The notes under the pieces were generated by a model that saw only the letters and a list, made by a program, of their open reading frames with translations, did no database searches and was not told the origin of the DNA. The translations under genes were made by a program, and so were the position numbers. DNA of 64,000 nucleotides from Ascidia mentula (lineage: Eukaryota > Chordata > Ascidiacea > Phlebobranchia > Ascidiidae), in contig OX387197.1 in the NCBI GenBank assembly GCA_947561715.1, positions 17,406,266 to 17,470,265 of the forward strand, given 5' to 3'. Positions 36,068-48,364 of the stretch are shown piece by piece. Within the stretch, counting starts at the first letter, position 1, and each line of letters opens with the position of its first letter.

Positions 36068-38805
36068 AACAATGGGAGACATAGGCTGGACTCTGTTTTT
36101 TTCGAGACCCACTTAACAATGGGCGAGATAGGGTCGAAGTTAAGACTGGGTGGGATAGGCTGGACTCTGTTTTTTTCGAGCCCCAAGCCCACTTAACAAT
36201 GGGAGACATAGGCTGGACTCTGTTTTTTTCGCAACCCACTTAACAATGGGCGAGATAGGGCCGAAGTTAAGACTGGGTGGGATAGGCTGGACACTGTTTT
36301 TTTCGCGACCCACTTAACAATGGGCGAGATAGGGCCGAAGTTAAGACTGGGTGGGATAGGCTGGACTCTGTTTTTTTCAAGCCCCAAGCCCACTTAACAA
36401 TGGGAGACATAGGCTGGACTCTGTTTTTTTTCGAGCCCCAAGCCCACTTAACAATGGGAGACATAGGCTGGACTCTCTTTTTTTCGCGACGAACTCAACA
36501 ATGGGCGAGATAGGGCCGAAGTTTAGACTGGGTGGGATAGGCTGGACTCTGTTTTTTTCGAGCCCCAAGCCCACTTAACAAGGCGAGACATAGGATGGAC
36601 CTTGTTTTTTTCGAGCCCCAAGCCCACTTAACAATGGGCGACATAAGCTGGTCTCTGTGTTTTTTCGCGACCCACTTAACAATGGGCGAGAGAGGGCCGA
36701 AGTTAAGACTGGGTGGGATAGGCTGGACTCTGTTTTTTTCGAGCCCCAAGCCCACTTAACAATGGGAGATATAGGCTGGACTCTGTTTTTTTCGCGACCC
36801 ACTTAACAATGGGCGAGATAGGGCCGAAGTTAAGACTGGGTGGGATAGGCTGGACTCTGTTTTTTTCGAGCCCCAAGCCCACTTAACAATCGGAGACATA
36901 GGCTGGACTCTGTTTTTCTCGCGACCCACTTAACAATGGGCGAGATAGGGCCGAAGTAAAGACTGGGTGGGATCGGCTGGACTCTGTTTTTTTCGAGCCC
37001 CAAGCCCACTTAACAATGGGAGACATAGGCTGGACTCTGTTTTTTTCGCGACCCACTTAACAATGGGCGAGATAGGGCCGAAGTAAAGACTGGGTGGGAT
37101 AGGCTGGACTCTGTTTTTTTCGAGCCCCAAGCCCACTTAACAATGGGAGACATAGGCTGGACTCTGTTTTTTTCGCGACCCACTTAACAATGGGCGAGAT
37201 AGGGCCGAAATTAAGACTGGGTGGGATAGGCAAGACTCTGTTTTTTTCGAGCCCCAAGCCCACTTAACAATGGGAGACATAGGCTGGACTCTGTTTTTTT
37301 CGCGACCCACTTAACAATGGGCGAGATAGGGCCGAAGTAAAGACTGGGTGGGATAGGCTGGACTCTGTTTTTTTCGAGCCCCAAGCCCACTTAACAATGG
37401 GAGACATAGGCTGGACTCTGTTTTTTTCGCGACCCACTTAACAATGGGCGAGATAGGGCCGAAGTTAAGACTGGGTGGGATAGGCTGGACTCTGTTTTTT
37501 TCCAGCCCCAAGCCCACTTAACAATGGGAGATATAGGCTGGACTCTGTTTTTTTCGCGACCCACTTAACAATGGGCGAGATAGGGCCGAAGTTAAGACTG
37601 GGTGGGATAGGCTGGACTCTGTTTTTTTCGAGCCCCAAGCCCACTTAACAATGGGAGACATAGGCTGGACTCTGTTTTTTTCGCGACCCACTTAACAATG
37701 GGCGAGATAGGGCCGAAGTTAAGACTGGGTGGGATAGGCTGGACTCTGTTTTTTTCGAGCCCCAAGCCCACTTAACAATGCGAGACATAGGATGGACCTT
37801 GTTTTTTTCGAGCCCCAAGCCCACTTAACAATGGGCGACATAAGCTGGTCTCTGTTTTTTTTCGCGACCCACTTAACAATGGGCGAGATAGGGCCGAAGT
37901 TAAGACTGGGTGGGATCGGCTGGACTCTGTTTTTTTCGAGCCCCAAGCCCACTTAACAAGGCGAGACATAGGATGGACTCTGTTTTTCTCGAGCCCCAAG
38001 CCCACTTAACAATGGGAGACATAGGCTGGACTCTGTTTTTTTCGAGACCCACTTAACAATGGGCGAGATAGGGCCGAAGTTAAGACTGGGTGGGATAGGC
38101 TGGACTCTGTTTTTTTCGAGCCCCAAGCCCACTTAACAATGGGAGATATAGGCTGGACTCTGTTTTTTTCGCGACCCACTTAACAATGGGCGAGATAGGG
38201 CCGAAGTTAAGACTGGGTGGGATAGGCTGGACTCTGTTTTTTTCGAGCCCCAAGCCCACTTAACAATGGGAGACATAGGCTGGACTCTGTTTTTTTCGCG
38301 ACCCACTTAACAATGGGCGAGATAGGGCCGAAGTAAAGACTGGGTGGGATAGGCTGGACTCTGTTTTTTTCGAGCCCCAAGCCCACTTAACAATCGGAGA
38401 CATAGGCTGGACTCTGTTTTTCTCGCGACCCACTTAACAATGGGCGAGATAGGGCCGAAGTAAAGACTGGGTGGGATCGGCTGGACTCTGTTTTTTTCGA
38501 GCCCCAAGCCCACTTAACAATGGGAGACATAGGCTGGACTCTGTTTTTTTCGCGACCCACTTAACAATGGGCGAGATAGGGCCGAAGTAAAGACTGGGTG
38601 GGATAGGCTGGACTCTGTTTTTTTCGAGCCCCAAGCCCACTTAACAATGGGAGACATAGGCTGGACTCTGTTTTTTTCGCGACCCACTTAACAATGGGCG
38701 AGATAGGGCCGAAATTAAGACTGGGTGGGATAGGCTGGACTCTGTTTTTTTCGAGCCCCAAGCCCACTTAACAATGGGAGACATAGGCTGGACTCTGTTT
38801 TTTTC
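35388..38805 (+). repeat. 3698-bp HOR, copy 2 (approximate)
   Basis: Matches copy 1 with private CTGCTTTTCTC near 35,660. The register is broken near 38.8 kb, where about 254 bp (two dimers, GAAATTAAG-GGCAAG type) separate it from what would be the next equivalent start. Confidence 0.82.
36486..36740 (+). repeat. Marker cassette 3
   Basis: Same four monomers, 3698 bp after cassette 2. Confidence 0.9.
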
Positions 38806-38810
38806 GCGAC
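37180..38810 (+). repeat. 1631-bp tandem duplication, copy 1 (approximate)
   Basis: Starts at the A with GAAATTAAG and GGCAAG, passes through the AATGCGAG, T8 and AACAAGGCG B series and the AATCGG B. It restarts near 38,811. The length equals 12 A plus 14 B plus one T. Confidence 0.82.
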
Positions 38811-40300
38811 CCACTTAACAATGGGCGAGATAGGGCCGAAATTAAGACTGGGTGGGATAGGCAAGACTCTGTTTTTTTCGAGCCCCAAGCCCACTTAACA
38901 ATGGGAGACATAGGCTGGACTCTGTTTTTTTCGCGACCCACTTAACAATGGGCGAGATAGGGCCGAAGTAAAGACTGGGTGGGATAGGCTGGACTCTGTT
39001 TTTTTCGAGCCCCAAGCCCACTTAACAATGGGAGACATAGGCTGGACTCTGTTTTTTTCGCGACCCACTTAACAATGGGCGAGATAGGGCCGAAGTTAAG
39101 ACTGGGTGGGATAGGCTGGACTCTGTTTTTTTCCAGCCCCAAGCCCACTTAACAATGGGAGATATAGGCTGGACTCTGTTTTTTTCGCGACCCACTTAAC
39201 AATGGGCGAGATAGGGCCGAAGTTAAGACTGGGTGGGATAGGCTGGACTCTGTTTTTTTCGAGCCCCAAGCCCACTTAACAATGGGAGACATAGGCTGGA
39301 CTCTGTTTTTTTCGCGACCCACTTAACAATGGGCGAGATAGGGCCGAAGTTAAGACTGGGTGGGATAGGCTGGACTCTGTTTTTTTCGAGCCCCAAGCCC
39401 ACTTAACAATGCGAGACATAGGATGGACCTTGTTTTTTTCGAGCCCCAAGCCCACTTAACAATGGGCGACATAAGCTGGTCTCTGTTTTTTTTCGCGACC
39501 CACTTAACAATGGGCGAGATAGGGCCGAAGTTAAGACTGGGTGGGATCGGCTGGACTCTGTTTTTTTCGAGCCCCAAGCCCACTTAACAAGGCGAGACAT
39601 AGGATGGACTCTGTTTTTCTCGAGCCCCAAGCCCACTTAACAATGGGAGACATAGGCTGGACTCTGTTTTTTTCGAGACCCACTTAACAATGGGCGAGAT
39701 AGGGCCGAAGTTAAGACTGGGTGGGATAGGCTGGACTCTGTTTTTTTCGAGCCCCAAGCCCACTTAACAATGGGAGATATAGGCTGGACTCTGTTTTTTT
39801 CGCGACCCACTTAACAATGGGCGAGATAGGGCCGAAGTTAAGACTGGGTGGGATAGGCTGGACTCTGTTTTTTTCGAGCCCCAAGCCCACTTAACAATGG
39901 GAGACATAGGCTGGACTCTGTTTTTTTCGCGACCCACTTAACAATGGGCGAGATAGGGCCGAAGTAAAGACTGGGTGGGATAGGCTGGACTCTGTTTTTT
40001 TCGAGCCCCAAGCCCACTTAACAATCGGAGACATAGGCTGGACTCTGTTTTTCTCGCGACCCACTTAACAATGGGCGAGATAGGGCCGAAGTAAAGACTG
40101 GGTGGGATCGGCTGGACTCTGTTTTTTTCGAGCCCCAAGCCCACTTAACAATGGGAGACATAGGCTGGACTCTGTTTTTTTCGCGACCCACTTAACAATG
40201 GGCGAGATAGGGCCGAAGTAAAGACTGGGTGGGATAGGCTGGACTCTGTTTTTTTCGAGCCCCAAGCCCACTTAACAATGGGAGACATAGGCTGGACTCT
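38811..40300 (+). repeat. 1631-bp tandem duplication, copy 2 (approximate)
   Basis: Same series as 37,180-38,810 to about 40,300, where an extra GTAAAG A-B dimer appears in place of GAAATTAAG. Confidence 0.82.
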
Positions 40301-41051
40301 GTTTTTTTCGCGACCCACTTAACAATGGGCGAGATAGGGCCGAAGTAAAGACTGGGTGGTATAGGCTGGACTCTGTTTTTTTCGAGCCCCAAGCCCACTT
40401 AACAATGGGAGACATAGGCTGGACTCTGTTTTTTTCGCGACCCACTTAACAATGGGCGAGATAGGGCCGAAGTTAAGACTGGGTGGGATAGGCTGGACTC
40501 TGTTTTTTTCGAGCCCCAAGCCCACTTAACAATGCGAGACATAGGATGGACCTTGTTTTTTTCGAGCCCCAAGCCCACTTAACAATGGGCGACATAAGCT
40601 GGTCTCTGTTTTTTTTCGCGACCCACTTAACAATGGGCGAGATAGGGCCGAAGTTAAGACTGGGTGGGATAGGCTGGACTCTGTTTTTTTCGAGCCCCAA
40701 GCCCACTTAACAAGGCGAGACATAGGATGGACTCTGTTTTTCTCGAGCCCCAAGCCCACTTAACAATGGGAGACATAGGCTGGACTCTGTTTTTTTCGAG
40801 ACCCACTTAACAATGGGCGAGATAGGGCCGAAGTTAAGACTGGGTGGGATAGGCTGGACTCTGTTTTTTTCGAGCCCCAAGCCCACTTAACAATGGGAGA
40901 TATAGGCTGGACTCTGTTTTTTTCGCGACCCACTTAACAATGGGCGAGATAGGGCCGAAGTTAAGACTGGGTGGGATAGGCTGGACTCTGTTTTTTTCGA
41001 GCCCCAAGCCCACTTAACAATGGGAGACATAGGCTGGACTCTGTTTTTTTC
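40301..41051 (+). repeat. A-B dimer block with AATGCGAG, T8 and AACAAGGCG series
   Basis: Carries the series of 39,350-39,640 again 1123 bp later, with GGATAGG instead of GGATCGG in the last A. A private GGGTGGTATAGG lies near 40,357. Confidence 0.8.
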
Positions 41052-41505
41052 GCGACCCACTTAACAATGGGCGAGATAGGGCCGAAGTAAAGACTGGGTG
41101 GGATAGGCTGGACTCTGTTTTTTTCGAGCCCCAAGCCCACTTAACAATGGGAGACATAGGCTGGACTCTGTTTTTTCGAGACCCACTTAACAATGGGCGA
41201 GATAGGGTCGAAGTTAAGACTGGGTGGGATAGGCTGGACTCTGTTTTTTTCGAGCCCCAAGCCCACTTAACAATGGGAGACATAGGCTGGACTCTGTTTT
41301 TTTCGCAACCCACTTAACAATGGGCGAGATAGGGCCGAAGTTAAGACTGGGTGGGATAGGCTGGACACTGTTTTTTTCGCGACCCACTTAACAATGGGCG
41401 AGATAGGGCCGAAGTTAAGACTGGGTGGGATAGGCTGGACTCTGTTTTTTTCAAGCCCCAAGCCCACTTAACAATGGGAGACATAGGCTGGACTCTGTTT
41501 TTTTC
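41052..41505 (+). repeat. 455-bp seven-monomer repeat, copy 1 (454 bp)
   Basis: Order A B A B A A B: A (GTAAAG), B with T6, A (GAGACCC, GGTCGAAG), B, A (GCAACCC, GGACACTG), A, B with leader AAGCCCC. Four A and three B give 455, minus one for the T6 tract. Confidence 0.86.
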
Positions 41506-41960
41506 GCGACCCACTTAACAATGGGCGAGATAGGGCCGAAGTAAAGACTGGGTGGGATAGGCTGGACTCTGTTTTTTTCGAGCCCCAAGCCCACTTAACA
41601 ATGGGAGACATAGGCTGGACTCTGTTTTTTTCGAGACCCACTTAACAATGGGCGAGATAGGGTCGAAGTTAAGACTGGGTGGGATAGGCTGGACTCTGTT
41701 TTTTTCGAGCCCCAAGCCCACTTAACAATGGGAGACATAGGCTGGACTCTGTTTTTTTCGCAACCCACTTAACAATGGGCGAGATAGGGCCGAAGTTAAG
41801 ACTGGGTGGGATAGGCTGGACACTGTTTTTTTCGCGACCCACTTAACAATGGGCGAGATAGGGCCGAAGTTAAGACTGGGTGGGATAGGCTGGACTCTGT
41901 TTTTTTCAAGCCCCAAGCCCACTTAACAATGGGAGACATAGGCTGGACTCTGTTTTTTTT
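41506..41960 (+). repeat. 455-bp seven-monomer repeat, copy 2
   Basis: Same seven monomers, without the T6 deletion. Its last B differs by having T8, as in other copies that lead into the marker cassette. The same seven-mer also lies inside the 1144-bp HOR (50,195-50,650). Confidence 0.86.
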
Positions 41961-42014
41961 CGAGCCCCAAGCCCACTTAACAATGGGAGACATAGGCTGG
42001 ACTCTCTTTTTTTC

Positions 42015-42269
42015 GCGACGAACTCAACAATGGGCGAGATAGGGCCGAAGTTTAGACTGGGTGGGATAGGCTGGACTCTGTTTTTTTCGAGCCCCAAGCC
42101 CACTTAACAAGGCGAGACATAGGATGGACCTTGTTTTTTTCGAGCCCCAAGCCCACTTAACAATGGGCGACATAAGCTGGTCTCTGTGTTTTTTCGCGAC
42201 CCACTTAACAATGGGCGAGAGAGGGCCGAAGTTAAGACTGGGTGGGATAGGCTGGACTCTGTTTTTTTC
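42015..42269 (+). repeat. Marker cassette 4
   Basis: Same four monomers, 5529 bp after cassette 3. It is followed by a GGAGATAT B, as in most copies. Confidence 0.9.
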
Positions 42270-43901
42270 GAGCCCCAAGCCCACTTAACAATGGGAGATA
42301 TAGGCTGGACTCTGTTTTTTTCGCGACCCACTTAACAATGGGCGAGATAGGGCCGAAGTTAAGACTGGGTGGGATAGGCTGGACTCTGTTTTTTTCGAGC
42401 CCCAAGCCCACTTAACAATGGGAGACATAGGCTGGACTCTGTTTTTTTCGCGACCCACTTAACAATGGGCGAGATAGGGCCGAAGTAATGACTGGGTGGG
42501 ATAGGCTGGACTCTGTTTTTTTCGCTACCCACTTAACAATGGGCGAGATAGGGCCGAAGTAAAGACTGGGTGGGATCGGCTGGACTCTGTTTTTTTCGAG
42601 CCCCAAGCCCACTTAACAATGGGAGACATAGGCTGGACTCTGTTTTTTTCGCGACCCACTTAACAATGGGCGAGATAGGGCCGAAGTAAAGACTGGGTGG
42701 GATAAGCTGGACTCTGTTTTTTTCGAGCCCCAAGCCCACTTAACAATGGGAGACATAGGCTGGACTCTGTTTTTTTCGCGACCCACTTAACAATGGGCGA
42801 GATAGGGTCGAAGTTAAGACTGGGTGGGATAGGCTGGACTCTGTTTTTTTCCAGCCCCAAGCCCACTTAACAATGGGAGATATAGGCTGGACTCTGTTTT
42901 TTTCGCGACCCACTTAACAATGGGCGAGATAGGGCCGAAGTTAAGACTGGGTGGGATAGGCTGGACTCTGTTTTTTTCGAGCCCCAAGCCCACTTAACAA
43001 TGGGAGACATAGGCTGGACTCTGTTTTTTTCGCGACCCACTTAACAATGGGCGAGATAGGGCCGAAGTTAAGACTGGGTGGGATAGGCTGGACTCTGTTT
43101 TTTTCGAGCCCCAAGCCCACTTAACAATGCGAGACATAGGATGGACTCTGTTTTTTTCGAGCCCCAAGCCCACTTAACAATGGGCGACATAAGCTGGTCT
43201 CTGTTTTTTTTCGCGACCCACTTAAAAATGGGCGAGATAGGGCCGAAGTTAAGACTGGGTGGGATAGGCTGGACTCTGTTTTTTTCGAGCCCCAAGCCCA
43301 CTTAACAAGGCGAGACATAGGATGGACTCTGTTTTTCTCGAGCCCCAAGCCCACTTAACAATGGGAGACATAGGCTGGACTCTGTTTTTTTCGAGACCCA
43401 CTTAACAATGGGCGAGATAGGGCCGAAGTTAAGACTGGGTGGGATAGGCTGGACTCTGTTTTTTTCGAGCCCCAAGCCCACTTAACAATGGGAGATATAG
43501 GCTGGACTCTGTTTTTTTCGCGACCCACTTAACAATGGGCGAGATAGGGCCGAAGTTAAGACTGGGTGGGATAGGCTGGACTCTGTTTTTTTCGAGCCCC
43601 AAGCCCACTTAACAATGGGAGACATAGGCTGGACTCTGTTTTTTTCGCGACCCACTTAACAATGGGCGAGATAGGGCCGAAGTAAAGACTGGGTGGGATA
43701 GGCTGGACACTGTTTTTTTCGCGACCCACTTAACAATGGGCGAGATAGGGCCGAAGTTAAGACTGGGTGGGATAGGCTGGACTCTGTTTTTTTCAAGCCC
43801 CAAGCCCACTTAACAATGGGAGACATAGGCTGGACTCTGTTTTTTTTCGAGCCCCAAGCCCACTTAACAATGGGAGACATAGGCTGGACTCTCTTTTTTT
43901 C

Positions 43902-44157
43902 GCGACGAACTCAACAATGGGCGAGATAGGGCCGAAGTTTAGACTGGGTGGGATAGGCTGGACTCTGTTTTTTTTCGAGCCCCAAGCCCACTTAACAAGG
44001 CGAGACATAGGATGGACCTTGTTTTTTTCGAGCCCCAAGCCCACTTAACAATGGGCGACATAAGCTGGTCTCTGTGTTTTTTCGCGACCCACTTAACAAT
44101 GGGCGAGAGAGGGCCGAAGTTAAGACTGGGTGGGATAGGCTGGACTCTGTTTTTTTC
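43902..44157 (+). repeat. Marker cassette 5 (256 bp)
   Basis: The first A has T8 instead of T7, making this copy one base longer. Distance from cassette 4 is 1887 bp. Confidence 0.88.
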
Positions 44158-44159
44158 GA

Positions 44160-45790
44160 GCCCCAAGCCCACTTAACAATGGGAGATATAGGCTGGACTC
44201 TGTTTTTTTCGCGACCCACTTAACAATGGGCGAGATAGGGCCGAAGTTAAGACTGGGTGGGATAGGCTGGACTCTGTTTTTTTCGAGCCCCAAGCCCACT
44301 TAACAATGGGAGATATAGGCTGGACTCTGTTTTTTTCGCGACCCACTTAACAATGGGCGAGATAGGGCCGAAGTTAAGACTGGGTGGGATAGGCTGGACT
44401 CTGTTTTTTTCGAGCCCCAAGCCCACTTAACAATGGGAGACATAGGCTGGACTCTGTTTTTTTCGCGACCCACTTAACAATGGGCGAGATAGGGCCGAAA
44501 TTAAGACTGGGTGGGATAGGCAAGACTCTGTTTTTTTCGAGCCCCAAGCCCACTTAACAATGGGAGACATAGGCTGGACTCTGTTTTTTTCGCGACCCAC
44601 TTAACAATGGGCGAGATAGGGCCGAAGTAAAGACTGGGTGGGATAGGCTGGACTCTGTTTTTTTCGAGCCCCAAGCCCACTTAACAATGGGAGACATAGG
44701 CTGGACTCTGTTTTTTTCGCGACCCACTTAACAATGGGCGAGATAGGGCCGAAGTTAAGACTGGGTGGGATAGGCTGGACTCTGTTTTTTTCCAGCCCCA
44801 AGCCCACTTAACAATGGGAGATATAGGCTGGACTCTGTTTTTTTCGCGACCCACTTAACAATGGGCGAGATAGGGCCGAAGTTAAGACTGGGTGGGATAG
44901 GCTGGACTCTGTTTTTTTCGAGCCCCAAGCCCACTTAACAATGGGAGACATAGGCTGGACTCTGTTTTTTTCGCGACCCACTTAACAATGGGCGAGATAG
45001 GGCCGAAGTTAAGACTGGGTGGGATAGGCTGGACTCTGTTTTTTTCGAGCCCCAAGCCCACTTAACAATGCGAGACATAGGATGGACCTTGTTTTTTTCG
45101 AGCCCCAAGCCCACTTAACAATGGGCGACATAAGCTGGTCTCTGTTTTTTTTCGCGACCCACTTAACAATGGGCGAGATAGGGCCGAAGTTAAGACTGGG
45201 TGGGATCGGCTGGACTCTGTTTTTTTCGAGCCCCAAGCCCACTTAACAAGGCGAGACATAGGATGGACTCTGTTTTTCTCGAGCCCCAAGCCCACTTAAC
45301 AATGGGAGACATAGGCTGGACTCTGTTTTTTTCGAGACCCACTTAACAATGGGCGAGATAGGGCCGAAGTTAAGACTGGGTGGGATAGGCTGGACTCTGT
45401 TTTTTTCGAGCCCCAAGCCCACTTAACAATGGGAGATATAGGCTGGACTCTGTTTTTTTCGCGACCCACTTAACAATGGGCGAGATAGGGCCGAAGTTAA
45501 GACTGGGTGGGATAGGCTGGACTCTGTTTTTTTCGAGCCCCAAGCCCACTTAACAATGGGAGACATAGGCTGGACTCTGTTTTTTTCGCGACCCACTTAA
45601 CAATGGGCGAGATAGGGCCGAAGTAAAGACTGGGTGGGATCGGCTGGACTCTGTTTTTTTCGAGCCCCAAGCCCACTTAACAATCGGAGACATAGGCTGG
45701 ACTCTGTTTTTTTCGCGACCCACTTAACAATGGGCGAGATAGGGCCGAAGTAAAGACTGGGTGGGATAGGCTGGACTCTGTTTTTTTCGA
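44160..45790 (+). repeat. 2574-bp spaced duplication, first copy (approximate)
   Basis: From GGAGATAT B units through GAAATTAAG-GGCAAG A, AATGCGAG, T8 and AACAAGGCG B units to AATCGG B. The same order lies at 46,734-48,364. Confidence 0.8.
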
Positions 45791-46733
45791 GCCCCAAGCC
45801 CACTTAACAATGGGAGACATAGGCTGGACTCTGTTTTTTTCGCGACCCACTTAACAATGGGCGAGATAGGGCCGAAATTAAGACTGGGTGGGATAGGCAA
45901 GACTCTGTTTTTTTCGAGCCCCAAGCCCACTTAACAATGGGAGACATAGGCTGGACTCTGTTTTTTTCGCGACCCACTTAACAATGGGCGAGATAGGGCC
46001 GAAGTAAAGACTGGGTGGGATAGGCTGGACTCTGTTTTTTTCGAGCCCCAAGCCCACTTAACAATGGGAGACATAGGCTGGACTCTGTTTTTTTCGCGAC
46101 CCACTTAACAATGGGCGAGATAGGGCCGAAGTTAAGACTGGGTGGGATAGGCTGGACTCTGTTTTTTTCCAGCCCCAAGCCCACTTAACAATGGGAGATA
46201 TAGGCTGGACTCTGTTTTTTTCGCGACCCACTTAACAATGGGCGAGATAGGGCCGAAGTTAAGACTGGGTGGGATAGGCTGGACTCTGTTTTTTTCGAGC
46301 CCCAAGCCCACTTAACAATGGGAGACATAGGCTGGACTCTGTTTTTTTCGCGACCCACTTAACAATGGGCGAGATAGGGCCGAAGTTAAGACTGGGTGGG
46401 ATAGGCTGGACTCTGTTTTTTTCGAGCCCCAAGCCCACTTAACAATGCGAGACATAGGATGGACCTTGTTTTTTTCGCGACCCACTTAACAATGGGCGAG
46501 ATAGGGCCGAAGTTAAGACTGGGTGGGATAGGCTGGACTCTGTTTTTTTCGAGCCCCAAGCCCACTTAACAATGGGAGACATAAGCTGGTCTCTGTTTTT
46601 TTTCGCGACCCACTTAAAAATGGGCGAGATAGGGCCGAAGTTAAGACTGGGTGGGATAGGCTGGACTCTGTTTTTTTCGAGCCCCAAGCCCACTTAACAA
46701 GGCGAGACATAGGATGGACTCTGTTTTTCTCGA
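45791..46733 (+). repeat. Spacer segment of A-B dimers
   Basis: Ordinary dimers plus AATGCGAG and AACAAGGCG B units. Here the B before the T8 unit is separated by an A, and the T8 unit begins GGGAGACATAAGCTGG rather than GGGCGACATAAGCTGG near 46,572. Confidence 0.8.
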
Positions 46734-48364
46734 GCCCCAAGCCCACTTAACAATGGGAGATATAGGCTGGACTCTGTTTTTTTCGCGACCCACTTAACAA
46801 TGGGCGAGATAGGGCCGAAGTTAAGACTGGGTGGGATAGGCTGGACTCTGTTTTTTTCGAGCCCCAAGCCCACTTAACAATGGGAGATATAGGCTGGACT
46901 CTGTTTTTTTCGCGACCCACTTAACAATGGGCGAGATAGGGCCGAAGTTAAGACTGGGTGGGATAGGCTGGACTCTGTTTTTTTCGAGCCCCAAGCCCAC
47001 TTAACAATGGGAGACATAGGCTGGACTCTGTTTTTTTCGCGACCCACTTAACAATGGGCGAGATAGGGCCGAAATTAAGACTGGGTGGGATAGGCAAGAC
47101 TCTGTTTTTTTCGAGCCCCAAGCCCACTTAACAATGGGAGACATAGGCTGGACTCTGTTTTTTTCGCGACCCACTTAACAATGGGCGAGATAGGGCCGAA
47201 GTAAAGACTGGGTGGGATAGGCTGGACTCTGTTTTTTTCGAGCCCCAAGCCCACTTAACAATGGGAGACATAGGCTGGACTCTGTTTTTTTCGCGACCCA
47301 CTTAACAATGGGCGAGATAGGGCCGAAGTTAAGACTGGGTGGGATAGGCTGGACTCTGTTTTTTTCCAGCCCCAAGCCCACTTAACAATGGGAGATATAG
47401 GCTGGACTCTGTTTTTTTCGCGACCCACTTAACAATGGGCGAGATAGGGCCGAAGTTAAGACTGGGTGGGATAGGCTGGACTCTGTTTTTTTCGAGCCCC
47501 AAGCCCACTTAACAATGGGAGACATAGGCTGGACTCTGTTTTTTTCGCGACCCACTTAACAATGGGCGAGATAGGGCCGAAGTTAAGACTGGGTGGGATA
47601 GGCTGGACTCTGTTTTTTTCGAGCCCCAAGCCCACTTAACAATGCGAGACATAGGATGGACCTTGTTTTTTTCGAGCCCCAAGCCCACTTAACAATGGGC
47701 GACATAAGCTGGTCTCTGTTTTTTTTCGCGACCCACTTAACAATGGGCGAGATAGGGCCGAAGTTAAGACTGGGTGGGATCGGCTGGACTCTGTTTTTTT
47801 CGAGCCCCAAGCCCACTTAACAAGGCGAGACATAGGATGGACTCTGTTTTTCTCGAGCCCCAAGCCCACTTAACAATGGGAGACATAGGCTGGACTCTGT
47901 TTTTTTCGAGACCCACTTAACAATGGGCGAGATAGGGCCGAAGTTAAGACTGGGTGGGATAGGCTGGACTCTGTTTTTTTCGAGCCCCAAGCCCACTTAA
48001 CAATGGGAGATATAGGCTGGACTCTGTTTTTTTCGCGACCCACTTAACAATGGGCGAGATAGGGCCGAAGTTAAGACTGGGTGGGATAGGCTGGACTCTG
48101 TTTTTTTCGAGCCCCAAGCCCACTTAACAATGGGAGACATAGGCTGGACTCTGTTTTTTTCGCGACCCACTTAACAATGGGCGAGATAGGGCCGAAGTAA
48201 AGACTGGGTGGGATAGGCTGGACTCTGTTTTTTTCGAGCCCCAAGCCCACTTAACAATCGGAGACATAGGCTGGACTCTGTTTTTCTCGCGACCCACTTA
48301 ACAATGGGCGAGATATGGCCGAAGTAAAGACTGGGTGGGATCGGCTGGACTCTGTTTTTTTCGA
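46734..48364 (+). repeat. 2574-bp spaced duplication, second copy (approximate)
   Basis: Repeats 44,160-45,790 with private GATATGGCC near 48,314. After it, one additional A-B dimer shifts the later match to 2701 bp (2574 + 127). Confidence 0.8.

Larger units (their letters stand above)
41961..44159 (+). repeat. A-B block with two cassettes 1.9 kb apart
   Basis: Holds marker cassettes at 42,015 and 43,902 with A-B dimers between. Variants include GTAATGAC, GCTACCC, GGATCGG and GATAAGCTGG. Near 43,706 the A-A junction lies after a GTAAAG A, a combination not seen at the other junctions. Confidence 0.8.
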
